A stretch of DNA of 64,000 bases, taken from Paracoccus cavernae. GTDB lineage: Bacteria > Pseudomonadota > Alphaproteobacteria > Rhodobacterales > Rhodobacteraceae. The DNA lies in assembly GCA_030410095.1 (NCBI GenBank), contig JAUFRC010000003.1, positions 310,001 to 374,000 of the forward strand. Reading direction: 5' to 3'. Below, in pieces: positions 39,794 to 49,154 of this stretch (its first letter is position 1; each line of letters starts with the position of its first letter). The position numbers were made by a program, and so were the translations under genes. Under the pieces are notes generated by a model. The model did no database searches and had not been told where the DNA came from. It saw only the letters and a program-made list of their open reading frames with translations.

Positions 39794-40762
39794 ATGTCCA
39801 TGTCACCCAAACTCGCGGCTGCAATCGCGGCCATCCTGTGGGGCTTCACCTATATCATCACCACCAGTTTCCTGCCGCCGAACCCGATGTTCAACGCGGC
39901 TTTGCGTGCCCTTGGCGGCGGCCTGCCGCTCTTGCTTCTGGCGCGGGACTTTCCGCCGCGCGAATGGTGGGGCCGCATCCTCGTGCTGGGGACGCTGAAC
40001 AGCGCGCTGTTCTTTGCGCTTCTCTTTGTCGCCGCGATCCGCCTGCCGGGCGGGATGGCCGCAACCTTCCAGGCGCTCGGGCCGCTGTTCATGGTGCTTC
40101 TGGCATGGCCGGTTCTGGGAGCGATCCCCTCGAAAGCCAAGGTCGGCGCGGTTGCGCTGGGTGCGGTCGGCGTCTCGATGGTCGTGCTCAAGGGCAATGC
40201 CGCGCTTGACGCGATCGGGATTGCGGCGGCTTTGGGGGCGGCTCTGGCTGTCGCACTGGGCGGGACCTTGCTGCACAAATGGGGCCGTCCCAGCTCGATC
40301 ATCAGCCTGACCGGCTGGCAAATGATCGTCGCCGGTGTCGAGCTGTCGATTGTCGCGGCCTTCCTTGGCGACATTCCGGCGACCATCACCGCCGCCAACC
40401 TGCTCGGCTTTGTGCTGATCGCCCTTGTCGTCACCGCTCTGGCCTTCGCCTTGTGGTTCTTTGCGATCCAATCGGCCGGAGCCGCCTCTGTCGCGCCGCT
40501 CTTGCTGATGACCCCGCTCACCGCTTTCGCGCTGGATGCGGTCTTCAACGGGGTTGTGCCCTCGGTGATCCAGTCGATCGGGGTTGCCGTCGTCATCGCA
40601 AGCCTGCTTTTGTCGCAACATATCGATCGCCGCGCCTTCCGCATCGCCCACCACCATGCGAAATCGGCACGGCAGGAGGCCCGCGAGCAGGCCAATGCAA
40701 TGGCACGACCGGACGGACGGCAAGCCGGACCGGCCCCCGAACAGAAGGCTGAATTCAAATGA
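39794..40762 (+). CDS. EamA/DMT-family transporter
   Basis: An intact 322-residue membrane protein with ten hydrophobic segments arranged as two EamA repeats (residues about 5-135 and 150-290). The N-terminus AAIAAILWGFTYIITTSFLP and the RALGGGLPLLLLAR stretch are typical of the drug/metabolite exporter family. Its stop overlaps the TetR start (ATGA). Probably an efflux carrier for a small metabolite; the substrate is unknown. Confidence 0.88.
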   Translation: MSMSPKLAAAIAAILWGFTYIITTSFLPPNPMFNAALRALGGGLPLLLLARDFPPREWWGRILVLGTLNSALFFALLFVAAIRLPGGMAATFQALGPLFMVLLAWPVLGAIPSKAKVGAVALGAVGVSMVVLKGNAALDAIGIAAALGAALAVALGGTLLHKWGRPSSIISLTGWQMIVAGVELSIVAAFLGDIPATITAANLLGFVLIALVVTALAFALWFFAIQSAGAASVAPLLLMTPLTAFALDAVFNGVVPSVIQSIGVAVVIASLLLSQHIDRRAFRIAHHHAKSARQEAREQANAMARPDGRQAGPAPEQKAEFK

Positions 40763-41412
40763 GCGCGGCGAAGACGCCCCGACAAACCGCAACCGGCAGC
40801 CCGACCTCCGCGCAAGCGGAGGCGGCCCCGCTCAACACCCGCGGCCTCGCGCGGCGCGAGCTGATCGTCGAGACCGCGACCAACCTCTTTCTGGAGCGCG
40901 GCTATGATGCGGTCTCGATCGACGAGATCATCCGCGAAGTCGGCGGCTCGAAGACCAATATCTACAAGATGTTCGGCGGCAAAGAGGGGCTTTTCGTCGC
41001 CATTTTCCAAGGGCTTGGTGCGGAATTCGTGTCGCCCCTGCGCCAGCTCGATCTGGGCGACACCCCGCCCGCCATCGCGCTGGGGATCCTCGGGCGCACT
41101 CTGATGCGCCAGCTGACCGCGCCGCGCCATCTCGCTTTCCAGCGCATGGTTCTGGCCGCCTCGGGGCGTTTCCCCGAGATCCTGCGCGAATGGTATATCG
41201 CGGGGCCGCGCGCCAGCCGCAAAGTGATCGCGCAGGTTTTGCGCGATTTGCCCGACCCGCGCGGCGCGCTGCTTTTCCACGATATGATCGCGACGGATGC
41301 CATCATTCGCGGGCTGATGGACAACCCTCCGGAATGGAGCGAAATCGAGGCGCGGATCGATCTGGCGGTGCGCGTCACCTGCGAGCCGCCGCAACAGGAC
41401 GGGCAATCATGA
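40759..41412 (+). CDS. TetR-family regulator
   Basis: An intact 217-residue protein. The helix-turn-helix is at about residues 35-80 (RRELIVETATNLFLERGYDA, SIDEIIREVGGSKTNIYKMF), followed by a C-terminal ligand/dimer domain. The gene overlaps both neighbours by 4 bp, so exporter, regulator and TSUP transporter form one autoregulated operon, probably through the palindrome at 39709. Confidence 0.9.
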   Translation: MSAAKTPRQTATGSPTSAQAEAAPLNTRGLARRELIVETATNLFLERGYDAVSIDEIIREVGGSKTNIYKMFGGKEGLFVAIFQGLGAEFVSPLRQLDLGDTPPAIALGILGRTLMRQLTAPRHLAFQRMVLAASGRFPEILREWYIAGPRASRKVIAQVLRDLPDPRGALLFHDMIATDAIIRGLMDNPPEWSEIEARIDLAVRVTCEPPQQDGQS

Positions 41413-42189
41413 TCACCTTTCTCGCCTTGTTTCTCGCAGGTCTCTTCGGCGGGTTGCTGCTCGGCATGATCGGGGTCGGCATGGCCTTGGTGGCGGTGCC
41501 GGTGCTGACCTTCTCGCTGCCCCATCTCGGCGTGCCGCCGGATCTGGCGCCGACGGTGGCGCTGGCGACCTCGATGGGGATCGTGACCATCGGCTCGGTC
41601 AGCTCGGTCGTGACCCACAACCGGCTCGGCAATATCGACTGGTCGAGCTTTCGCATGATCGTGCCGTTCAGCCTGATCGGCGTGCTGGCGGGCTCGGTTC
41701 TGGTGACGCGGCTGCCCGCGGATATGCTCAAGCTGATCTTCGCGGCCTTCCTGATCTTTGTCGGGCTGAAGATGCTGCTTTCGCGCAAACAACGCGTGCA
41801 GGACCGTCCGGTATCGGCCGCGACCTACCGCGCGGCGGGGGCGGCAATCGGCTTTGCCGGTGCGTTGATCGGCGCGGGCGGCGGGGTCTTCATGGTGCCC
41901 TTCCTGTCGGGGCGCGGCTGGAAGATGGTGCGCGCCGTTGCCACCTCGGCCACGATCGGCCTGCCGGTGACGGTCGCGGGCGCGGTCTTTTACGCGCTGC
42001 GGCCGGTCGGGGGTGGATGCACCCATGCTCGGCACGCTCCATATCGAGGCGCTTCTGGGGATCGGTTTCGGCAGCCTGATCGGGGCGCCCTTCGGGGCGC
42101 GTCTGGCCAGCCGCGTGCCGGGGGCTCTGCTCAAACGGGGCTTTGCCGTGGTGCTCCTGATCCTTGCGGTCGGGCTGGTCCTCGGCTGA
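41409..42189 (+). CDS. TSUP (TauE/SafE) family transporter, one frame break
   Basis: About 260 residues with eight hydrophobic segments. The TauE/SafE signature appears as LFGGLLLGMIGVGMALVAVP near the start and AAIGFAGALIGAGGGVFMVP in the middle. One base is missing near 42012, after ALRPVG, where the frame should continue DAPMLGTLHIEALLGIGFGS. The family moves sulfite, sulfonates or other organic anions. The start overlaps the TetR stop. Confidence 0.85.
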
Positions 42190-42251
42190 CCGGACGCAAC
42201 TGCGGCCGAAGCGGCGAAGAATACGGCGGGCTTTCGGGCCCGCCCTTGCGT

Positions 42252-42802
42252 TCAGGCCAGCATGCGCTTCATGGTGTCGTCGCGCAGCACGCGGTGATGG
42301 AACACGGCCATGAAAATATGGCTCAGCACCAGCAGGCCCATGAGCCAGGCCAATTCGCCATGGAACATGTCGCCCAGCTCGACGGCGGCGGTCACCACGG
42401 TATCGGGCGTGCGGGGGCGAACAGCTCGAAGCCGAAGGAGAAAAGCCGCGCTCGCGTCCCCAGGCGCGGATCAGCGCCATCAGCGGCACGAGGAGCATCA
42501 GCGTATAGATCGCGGTATGGCCCGCAACAGCCGCCTTGGCCAAAAGCCCCGCCCCGTGCGAGGGCCGGTTGCGGCGGTTGATGAAGGCAAGCCAAACGCA
42601 GGACGATCAGCACGAAGAGCACCGTCCCGATGTTCAAGTGATAGCCCCCGAGAAACTGGCTCACGGGGTGTTCGCGACCCACGGCGACCTTGCTGATCAT
42701 GCCGACGAACTGCCAGCCTATCAGCACGGCCATGCTCCAATGAAGGGCGCGGGTCACGGTGCCGAAACATCCTTGATTGTCCATTATCTGCATCTTTTTC
42801 AT
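42252..42802 (-). CDS. Cytochrome b561-type membrane protein, two frame breaks
   Basis: About 184 residues with four membrane helices. Heme-ligand histidines sit in VTRALHWSMAVLIGW, GGYHLNIGTVLFV, VAGHTAIYTLMLLVPLM and LSHIFMAVFHHRVL, as in bacterial b561/YodB-like cytochromes. Breaks are near 42590 (RLAWAFINRRNRPS) and 42425 (PARPDTVVTAAVELGD). I start at ATG 42802 (MKKMQIMDNQG); ATG 42784 is possible. Probably moves electrons at the cytoplasmic membrane, for example as a superoxide oxidase. Confidence 0.82.
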
Positions 42803-42968
42803 CCTTGCGGCCTCTGGTTGGAATCGGGTTAGCGGCCCCGACCGAAACAAAGACCAAACGGAAATATGCACGCGCCGCAGTGCGGCAATCCGCCGCGGGA
42901 GCACCGGAGGCGGGGATGCGGACGAAACCGGACTGGAAAAAGCGCGCGCGGAGGCACCTGCTTCGGGC

Positions 42969-44492
42969 CTAATGCCCGCCGCCGCCCCCGCCGCCGCCGA
43001 TTGCCGGACGCTGCACGAAAAAGAGCAAAAACGCCAAGCCGAGGAAAAGCCCCGTCAAAAGCACGAAGAGATCGATCAGCGACATCACCATCGCCTGCAC
43101 CGAAACCATCCGCGCCAGCGTCGCATAGGCCGCGCTTTCCGCCGCATCGCCCAGCCCCGCAAAGGCCTGAGTCAGCGTGGCAAGCGCCCCCGCGGCACTG
43201 TCGTTGGCGCCGTTCACACTTTCGGCAAGACGCGCGAAATGGACATCCTCGCGGTTCGACAGAATCGTATTGATGAGCGCAAGCCCCACCGCGCCGCCAA
43301 GATTGCGCGTCAGGTTGAACAGCCCCGAGGCGTTCTTGACCTGCTCGGGCGGCAGCATCCCCAGCGCGATATTCGAAACCGGCACCATGCACAGCATGAG
43401 CGAGATCCCCGCAGCACCTGCGGCAGGAAGATCTCCCAATAGTCCCAGTCGTCGGTCAGGCCGGTCATCATCCATGCGCTCAGCGCGAAAAGCGCGAAGC
43501 CCACACCCATGACCAGCCGCAGATCGACCGATTGCACCAGCCGCCCCGCAATCGGCGCGGTCAGGAACATCGCGACGCCGGTGACCATCATCGTCTCGCC
43601 GATCTGGAGCGAATTGTGCCCCCGCACCCCGAGAGATAGACCGGAAAGATATAGATCATGCCGTAAAGCCCGATCCCCAGCCCGAAGGAGAAGATGGAAC
43701 CCATCGCGAAGTTGCGGTCGGTGAAGGCATCGAGCCGCACGATCGGCTCTTCGGCGGTAAAGGCGCGCCAGAAGAACAGAAAGCCGCCCAAAGTCATGAT
43801 CGCGGTCATCATCACGATCGTCGGCTCGGCAAACCAGTCGTCGGCCGCGCCCTCCTCGAGGACATATTCCATCGTGCCGAGGAAAACCGCGAGGCCGAGA
43901 AAGCCCCACCAGTCGAAACGGCTGAGCAGGCTCAGATCCGGTTTGTCGAAATCGATCAGGAAGAAGGCGGCCAGGGTCACCACGATGCCGGGAACGACAT
44001 TGATGAAAAACAGCCAGTGCCAGCTGAGGAATTCCGTCAGATAGCCGCCCAAAGTCGGCCCGATCGTCGGCGCCAGCGTCGCCACCAGCCCGATCAGCGG
44101 CGAGACGATATGCATCTTGGAGCGCGGGAAGATCGTATAGGCGCTGGCAAACACCATCGGGATCATCGCCCCGCCCAGAAAGCCCTGTAGCGTGCGCCAC
44201 AAGATCATCTCGCCCATGGAATTGGACAGGCCGCAAAGCACGCTCATCACGGTGAAACCGCCTGCCGAGATCGTGAACAGCCAACGCGTCGACAGCATCC
44301 GCGACAGATAGCCCGACAGCGGGATCATGATGACTTCGGCGATCAGGTAGGAGGTCTGGATCCAGGGATCTCGTCGCTCGACGCGCCGAGTCCCGCCTGG
44401 ATTTCCGGCAACGAGGCCGAGACGATCTGGATGTCCAGAATTGCCATGAACATGCCCAGCACCATCAGAAGGAAGGTGACCAGCTTGCGCAT
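42969..44492 (-). CDS. EmrB/QacA-type (DHA2) multidrug MFS transporter, three frame breaks
   Basis: About 508 residues with fourteen hydrophobic segments. DHA2 motifs: MVLGMFMAILDIQIVSASLP in helix 1, then WIQTSYLIAEVI, LSRMLSTRW (motif A region), GPTLGGYLTEFLSWHWLFFI and LGLAFLLFFVQRP at the end. Breaks are near 44370, 43622 and 43415. The start is taken as ATG 44492 (MRKLVTF); ATG 44516 (MPAEEHLDM) fits equally well. With the upstream membrane-fusion protein it forms an EmrAB-type pump. The C-terminus ends in a glycine run. Confidence 0.87.
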
Positions 44493-45809
44493 GTCGAGAT
44501 GTTCTTCGGCGGGCATCGCCACGGGCGGGGCAGCCGAAGGGACGCCGCCGGCGGTGGCCGCGCCCGATGTGGGGCCGGCCAAATCAGCCCCGTGGTGGTG
44601 GTGGCGGCCGGTTGCTCGGCCTTGCTCGTCGTAGCGGCGGGCTGTTCGCCCTGCGCTGCCGGCGCGGGCAGAAGCAGGCGGTTCTCGCCGGTGCGGGTAT
44701 CGACCTCGACCACGACCGACATGCCCGGACGCAAAGGCAGGCGGTTGCGGTCGGCCTCGTCAAGCGTGATGCGGACCGGCACGCGCTGGACGACTTTGGT
44801 GAAATTGCCGGTCGCATTGCTTGAGGGCAGCAGGCTGAAAACCTGCCCCGTCCCCGCCGTCAGGCTTTCGACCGTGCCCGAAAGGCGCTCTTTCGGCCAG
44901 GCATCGACGCGGATCCCGACTTTCGCGCCGGGGTGGATATCGGCGATCTGGGTCTCTTTGAAATTCGCGCCGACATAGAGGTTCTGGACCGGAACCAGCG
45001 TGCCGAGACGGCTGCCCGCCGCCACGAAAGAGCCGACCTGGATCTGGCGCTCGGTCAGGATGCCGTCGAAAGGCGCGCGGATCGTGGTGAAGTCGAGATC
45101 GAGCTGGGCGCGCTCGACCTGCGTGCGCGCAACCCGCACGTCGAGGCGCGCGGTATCAAGCTGGGCGCGCAAGACGCCGAGCTGGGCCTGGGCCTGCGCG
45201 ATCGTGGCCTTGGCGCTTTCGACTTCGGCGGCGGCGGATTTGGCATTGGCTTCGGCCGCATCCAGCGCGGCCTGCGTCCCTGCGGAATTGGTGCGCAGTT
45301 CGCGCGCGCTGATAGGCCTTTTGCGCGCCGTCGTTTTGCGCCTCGGCGGCGATCAGCAGTGCCTCGCCCTGACGCACGGTCGCTTCGGCCGCGACGATCT
45401 GCGCCTCGAGCTGGAGGCCCGCGCTTTTAGCGACTTCGAGGCTGTTTTGCGCGGCGGTCAAGGCGATCTCGTAATCGCGCGGATCGATGCGGGCGATGAT
45501 CTGGCCACGGCTGACCGGCGCGTTGGGCGCAATCGCGATTTCGGTGATATAGCCGCTTTCGCGCGCCTGCAGCACCACGAGATCGGCCTGAAGATAGGCG
45601 TCGTCGGTGCTTTCGTGGAAGCGCCCGAAGGTGAACCAGCGGTAGCCCTCATAGGCCACGACCCCCAGAAGGATCAGCGCCACCAGCCCCAGAACCCGCT
45701 TGGCCTTGCCCGATTTCGCGGGAGGAGCCGCCGGCGCGGATGCCGGAGCCGGCCCGCCGTCGGGCGTCGCGGTTTCGGCTTGGGCTGACGAGGTCGGGGG
45801 TGTTGCCAT
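44465..45809 (-). CDS. EmrA-type membrane-fusion (HlyD) protein, one frame break
   Basis: About 448 residues. A Pro/Ala-rich cytoplasmic N-terminus, one membrane helix (RVLGLVALILLGVVAYEGY), a lipoyl/barrel domain (STDDAYLQADLVVLQARESG), a long coiled-coil hairpin and a second barrel half (TTIRAPFDGILTERQIQVGS) give the EmrA layout. One base is missing near 45305. The C-terminus is a low-complexity tail with repeated EQPAATT units; the frame as read runs 28 bp into emrB, so the true stop may be obscured by another error. It is divergent from a TetR gene with a strong operator between them. Confidence 0.87.
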
Positions 45810-45918
45810 GATCGGGGCCTTTCCTCTGCGCTACATGCCGCAACACGGGTCCAGAGGCTGGATCAGGGCATGATTCGACCCGCGCCAAAACGGCGCGACT
45901 CCTTGTCACAACCGCTAT

Positions 45919-45943
45919 CATTGACCGAACGGTTCGGTCAATG
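45919..45943. promoter_or_regulatory. Perfect palindromic TetR operator between emrA and its regulator
   Basis: CATTGACCGAAC and its exact reverse complement flank a single G, giving a 25-bp inverted repeat with 12-bp perfect arms. It sits between the divergent emrA (start 45809) and tetR (start 46007) genes, an ideal position to repress both. Confidence 0.8.
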
Positions 45944-46006
45944 TTAATTACCTTGAACCCGCAAAATTGCGGACCCGCCCCGCCACGGCCGACGCAGGAG
46001 CCCCGC

Positions 46007-46764
46007 ATGAACACGACCTTTCCCCTCGGCTATCCCGCCGGTCCCCACAGGCCGAAACCGCAAGACCGCCCAAATCCCGCGTCGAAGGACGGGCAAATCA
46101 GCGACGGGCTTCCCGGGGACGGGCAGCCCGCGCCAAGACAATCCCAAGCGCCGCCAGATCCTCGACGGCGCGCGGCGGATGTTTCTGGCCAAAGGTTTCG
46201 AGGCCGCCTCGATGCAGGATGTCGCCCGCGCGGCCAAGGTCTCCAAAGGGACGCTCTACGTCTATTTCGACAGCAAGGAAGCGATGTTCGAAAGCCTCGT
46301 TCTGGCCGAGTGCAGCCGGATGCAGCAGGCCATCCGCGAGATCGGCAGCGGCGCGGGCGCGATCGGCGACGAGCTGCGCCGGATCGCGCGCCATGTCATC
46401 ACCACCCTCATGAGCGGCGATGTCATGGCTTCGATGCGCATGATGATCGGCGCGGGCGAGAAATTTCCCGATCTCGCGCGCTACCTTTACACTCGGGGCC
46501 GGAACGCTCGATCCAGTCGCTGGCCGATTATTTCGGCACCCGCGTCGCGCGCGGCGATCTCGTGATGCCCGATTGCCGCGAGGCCGCGAGCGAGTTTCTC
46601 GACATGATCATCGCGGGCCTGCAGCGACGCGCGCTGTTGATGATGCCGCCTCTGGCCGAAGACGAGCTCGATGCCTTCATCGCGCGCAGGGTGGCGCGTT
46701 TCCTCGCTTTATCCGCCGCAATCCGCAGGCGAAACCCGCTAAGGAAATGCGCGCAACCCATTGA
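46007..46764 (+). CDS. TetR-family repressor of the EmrAB pump, four frame breaks
   Basis: About 253 residues after repair. A basic N-terminal extension precedes the helix-turn-helix (RRQILDGARRMFLAKGFEAA, SMQDVARAAKVSKGTLYVYF), and a C-terminal TetR domain follows (ERSIQSLADYFGTRVARGD, EFLDMIIAGLQRRALLM). Breaks are near 46050, 46130, 46495 and 46705. The final one restores RFIRRNPQAKPAKEMRATH and a TGA at 46762, just before a terminator. Divergence from emrAB and the palindrome between them support local repression. Confidence 0.82.
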
Positions 46765-46771
46765 CGCAAAA

Positions 46772-46812
46772 GCCGCCGCGCGAGGATATCCCCGCGCGGC
46801 GGCCCTGTTTTG
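46772..46812. terminator. Bidirectional terminator between tetR and the multicopper oxidase
   Basis: An 11-bp perfect stem (GCCGCCGCGCG with CGCGCGGCGGC, 46772-46782 and 46793-46803) and 10-base loop are followed by CCTGTTTT; on the other strand the stem runs into TTTTGCG. It occupies the 59-bp gap between convergent genes. Confidence 0.88.
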
Positions 46813-46823
46813 CGCTACCCCGA

Positions 46824-48476
46824 TCAGGCGGCCGCGATGCGGAACTCCGCCATCATGCCGGTCTGGAGATGCGGCATATGGTGGCAATGGAGCATCCAGC
46901 GCGCCGCCTCTCCGGCATCGAGCGCGACGGTCACCGCAGCATTCGGCGGGACATAGACCGTATCGCGCAGCGCCCCGCAAAGCGGTGGTTGTTGATCGCG
47001 ACGACCTGGAAAACATGGCCGTGCAGATGCATCGGATGGCCCATCATCGACATGTTGTGAAAGGTCAGCTCGACCCTTTCGCCGGTGATGGCGGGCACGG
47101 GGTGATGCTCGCCCCAGACCGCGCCGTCGATCGTCCAGCGATAGGGCGACATCGAGCCGCCGAGCATGATCATCTGCGCGCGCTGGACCGCGCGCGCGGC
47201 CAGAGGCGCAGCGGCGGCAAGGCCCGCTTCCTGCTTGAGGTCGATGTCGAAAGCCGGTGCCTCGGTCTCGGCCAGAAGGTCGATCTTCGCGACCTGCGCA
47301 CCGGGATTGGCGAGAATGATGCCGGTCTGCTCGCGCGCGCCTTCACGCAAGGCGAGGATCGGCCAAGCGCCGGTTTCGGCCGGAAGATCGATCTCGAGAT
47401 CGAGGCGCTGCCCCATCGCCACGCCGAAGCGCGTCCCCGAAACCGGCACGATCTCGTGGCCGTCGACAGCCACCAGTCGCGCGGGTGCGCGGCCGGTCTC
47501 GATGAAAAAGACGGTGGCGGCGGCACCATTGATCACGCGCAGACGGATGCGCCCTCCGCGCTCGACGGTAACGACCTCCGGGTCGGAGAGAATGCGGTCG
47601 TTGGCGAGATAGGCGTCCCAGTTATAGTCGTTGAGATCCATCTCCATGCCCGACATATCCATGCCGCCCATATCCATGCCCGACATGTCCATGTTGCCGT
47701 GGCCCATCGCGGCGTGGTCCATGCCCGACATCGCCGTTCCGGCCATTCCGCCCGAAACCGCGCCCGAAGCCGCCCCATGCCCCATCGCGGAATGATCCAT
47801 CCCCGTTTGCGCCTCGGGCGCTGTGGCGGTCGTCGCGCCGGTCATCGCCCCGTGGTTCATCGCCCCGTGATCCATCGACCCGTGATCCATTCCGCCCTGA
47901 CCGGAGGCAGGCGGGGCTTCGGCCCCATGCGAGCCGCCATGGCCTTCAAGGATCGTCGCCATGATCTCCTCGGGCGTGCTGAACGAGAAATCATGGAGGA
48001 ACATCACCACCTCCTGCCGGTCGGCGGCGACATCCTCGGGGCGGCGCACGATCAGGGGCGCGGCCAGAAGCTGCATCTCCTGCATCGGAATATGGCTGTG
48101 CATCCAATGCGTACCGGGCTGCGGCGCGAAGTCATAGCTGCGCATCTCCCCCGGTGCGAGGACCGGCGCAGGCAGATCCGGCACGCCGTCCTGCGCATTG
48201 GGCGGGATCTGGCCATGCCAATGGATCAGCGTGCCGACATCGAGCTTGTTCGTCAGATCGACGCGGAAGCGCTGGCCGGGATCGAGGACCAGCCCTGACC
48301 CGAGGGCCGGAGAGCCCGTAGACGGTGGCGGCACGCCCGCCGATATCAAGCGTGCGGCTTTGCGCGGAAAGCGCAATCGCTGGGGAACCTTGGGCGAAGC
48401 CGCGCAAAGGCATCTGGCCGGCCGCAAAGGCGGCGGCGGTTGCGGTCATGAAACCGCGACGGGAAAATCTGGTCAT
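46824..48476 (-). CDS. copA: Multicopper oxidase, CopA-type, two frame breaks
   Basis: About 551 residues with a Tat signal (SRRGFMTATAAAFAAG). The copper ligands are visible: LIHWHGQ and HWMHSHIP in the N-terminal cupredoxin domain, HPMHLHGH and LHCHHMPHLQTGMM in the C-terminal domain. The middle holds a long Met/His/Gly region. Breaks are near 48300 (GLSGPLGSGLVLDPG) and 46980 (GALRDTVYVPPNAAV). ATG 48476 follows GAGGAGG. It would oxidise Cu(I) in the periplasm for copper tolerance. The His-rich small protein is 65 bp upstream. Confidence 0.9.
47636..47905 (-). repeat. Degenerate Met/His-rich repeat inside the multicopper oxidase
   Basis: Codons for MDHGSMDHGAMNHGAM and, further on, MSGMDMGGMDMSGMEM give a tandem array of short degenerate units. 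Such Met/His repeats bind copper in CopA/PcoA proteins. Confidence 0.8.
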
Positions 48477-48541
48477 AAGACCTCCTCGGGGCAAAGCCCC
48501 TTGAAAATCAAACATTGCGGCACCAAAGCGGCCGCCGGACG

Positions 48542-48979
48542 TCAAAGGGTGGCCGCGATCGGCGGGCGCTGGTCGACGGGAGGTGCGCCCGCAAGCGGCA
48601 AAGCGGGGCTTTGGCGCAAATAGGGCTCGCGACGCGCATCGCCGAGCCCCGCAATCCGCCCCGCAAAGGGCAAGGCGCCAAGGCCGGTGCAGACGAAACC
48701 GCACAGCGCCGAGGCCGAAAGGCAACCCGCCCCAGTGGCGCTTCCGCCTTCGCAGGATGCAACTGTCGCGCCGTGATGGAGGCTCTGGTCTGCGGAATTT
48801 TCGGGCGCATGAGCTGCCCCGTGATGCGCGGCGGCGGGCTGCGGAACGGCCTGATGCGCACCGTGATGTGTGTCGCTTGCAAGCATGGCGCTGCCGTGCA
48901 CCTGCGCCGCGAAGAGGGCGAGGGTCAGGGCGACCAGCGTCAGCATGGTCATGGCGAGGGCAGGCATCCGGCGCAGCAT
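48542..48979 (-). CDS. Hypothetical exported His-rich protein next to the copper oxidase
   Basis: An intact 145-residue protein. An N-terminal signal or anchor (MPALAMTMLTLVALTLALFA) is followed by a histidine-rich stretch (DTHHGAHQAVPQPAAAHHGA, SLHHGATVA) and two or three cysteines (ASCEGG, AGCLSASALCGFVC). No family is recognised. Position 65 bp upstream of copA on the same strand and the His/Cys content suggest a periplasmic copper-binding or copper-sensing partner; this is inference. Confidence 0.6.
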   Translation of the reverse strand: MLRRMPALAMTMLTLVALTLALFAAQVHGSAMLASDTHHGAHQAVPQPAAAHHGAAHAPENSADQSLHHGATVASCEGGSATGAGCLSASALCGFVCTGLGALPFAGRIAGLGDARREPYLRQSPALPLAGAPPVDQRPPIAATL

Positions 48980-49154
48980 GGTGCAAGGATAAGGCCTCGC
49001 GGTCCGACTGTCATCGCCCCGCGCGCGCCCTCACGCGAGCGTCATCGCGCAAGGGCAGAATTGTGCCGATCCGGCGCGGAAAACCTTTCCGCCAAAGACG
49101 GCCGCATCTGTCGCGCCGGTCGAAACCGCGCTAGGAACAGGCACCGCCCCAGCG

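Noticed and set aside
45941..48298. 785-residue open frame on the plus strand, the longest in the window
   Set aside because: Only a short middle segment (about 46500-46710) is real coding sequence, as part of the TetR gene; the rest is antisense to the multicopper oxidase.
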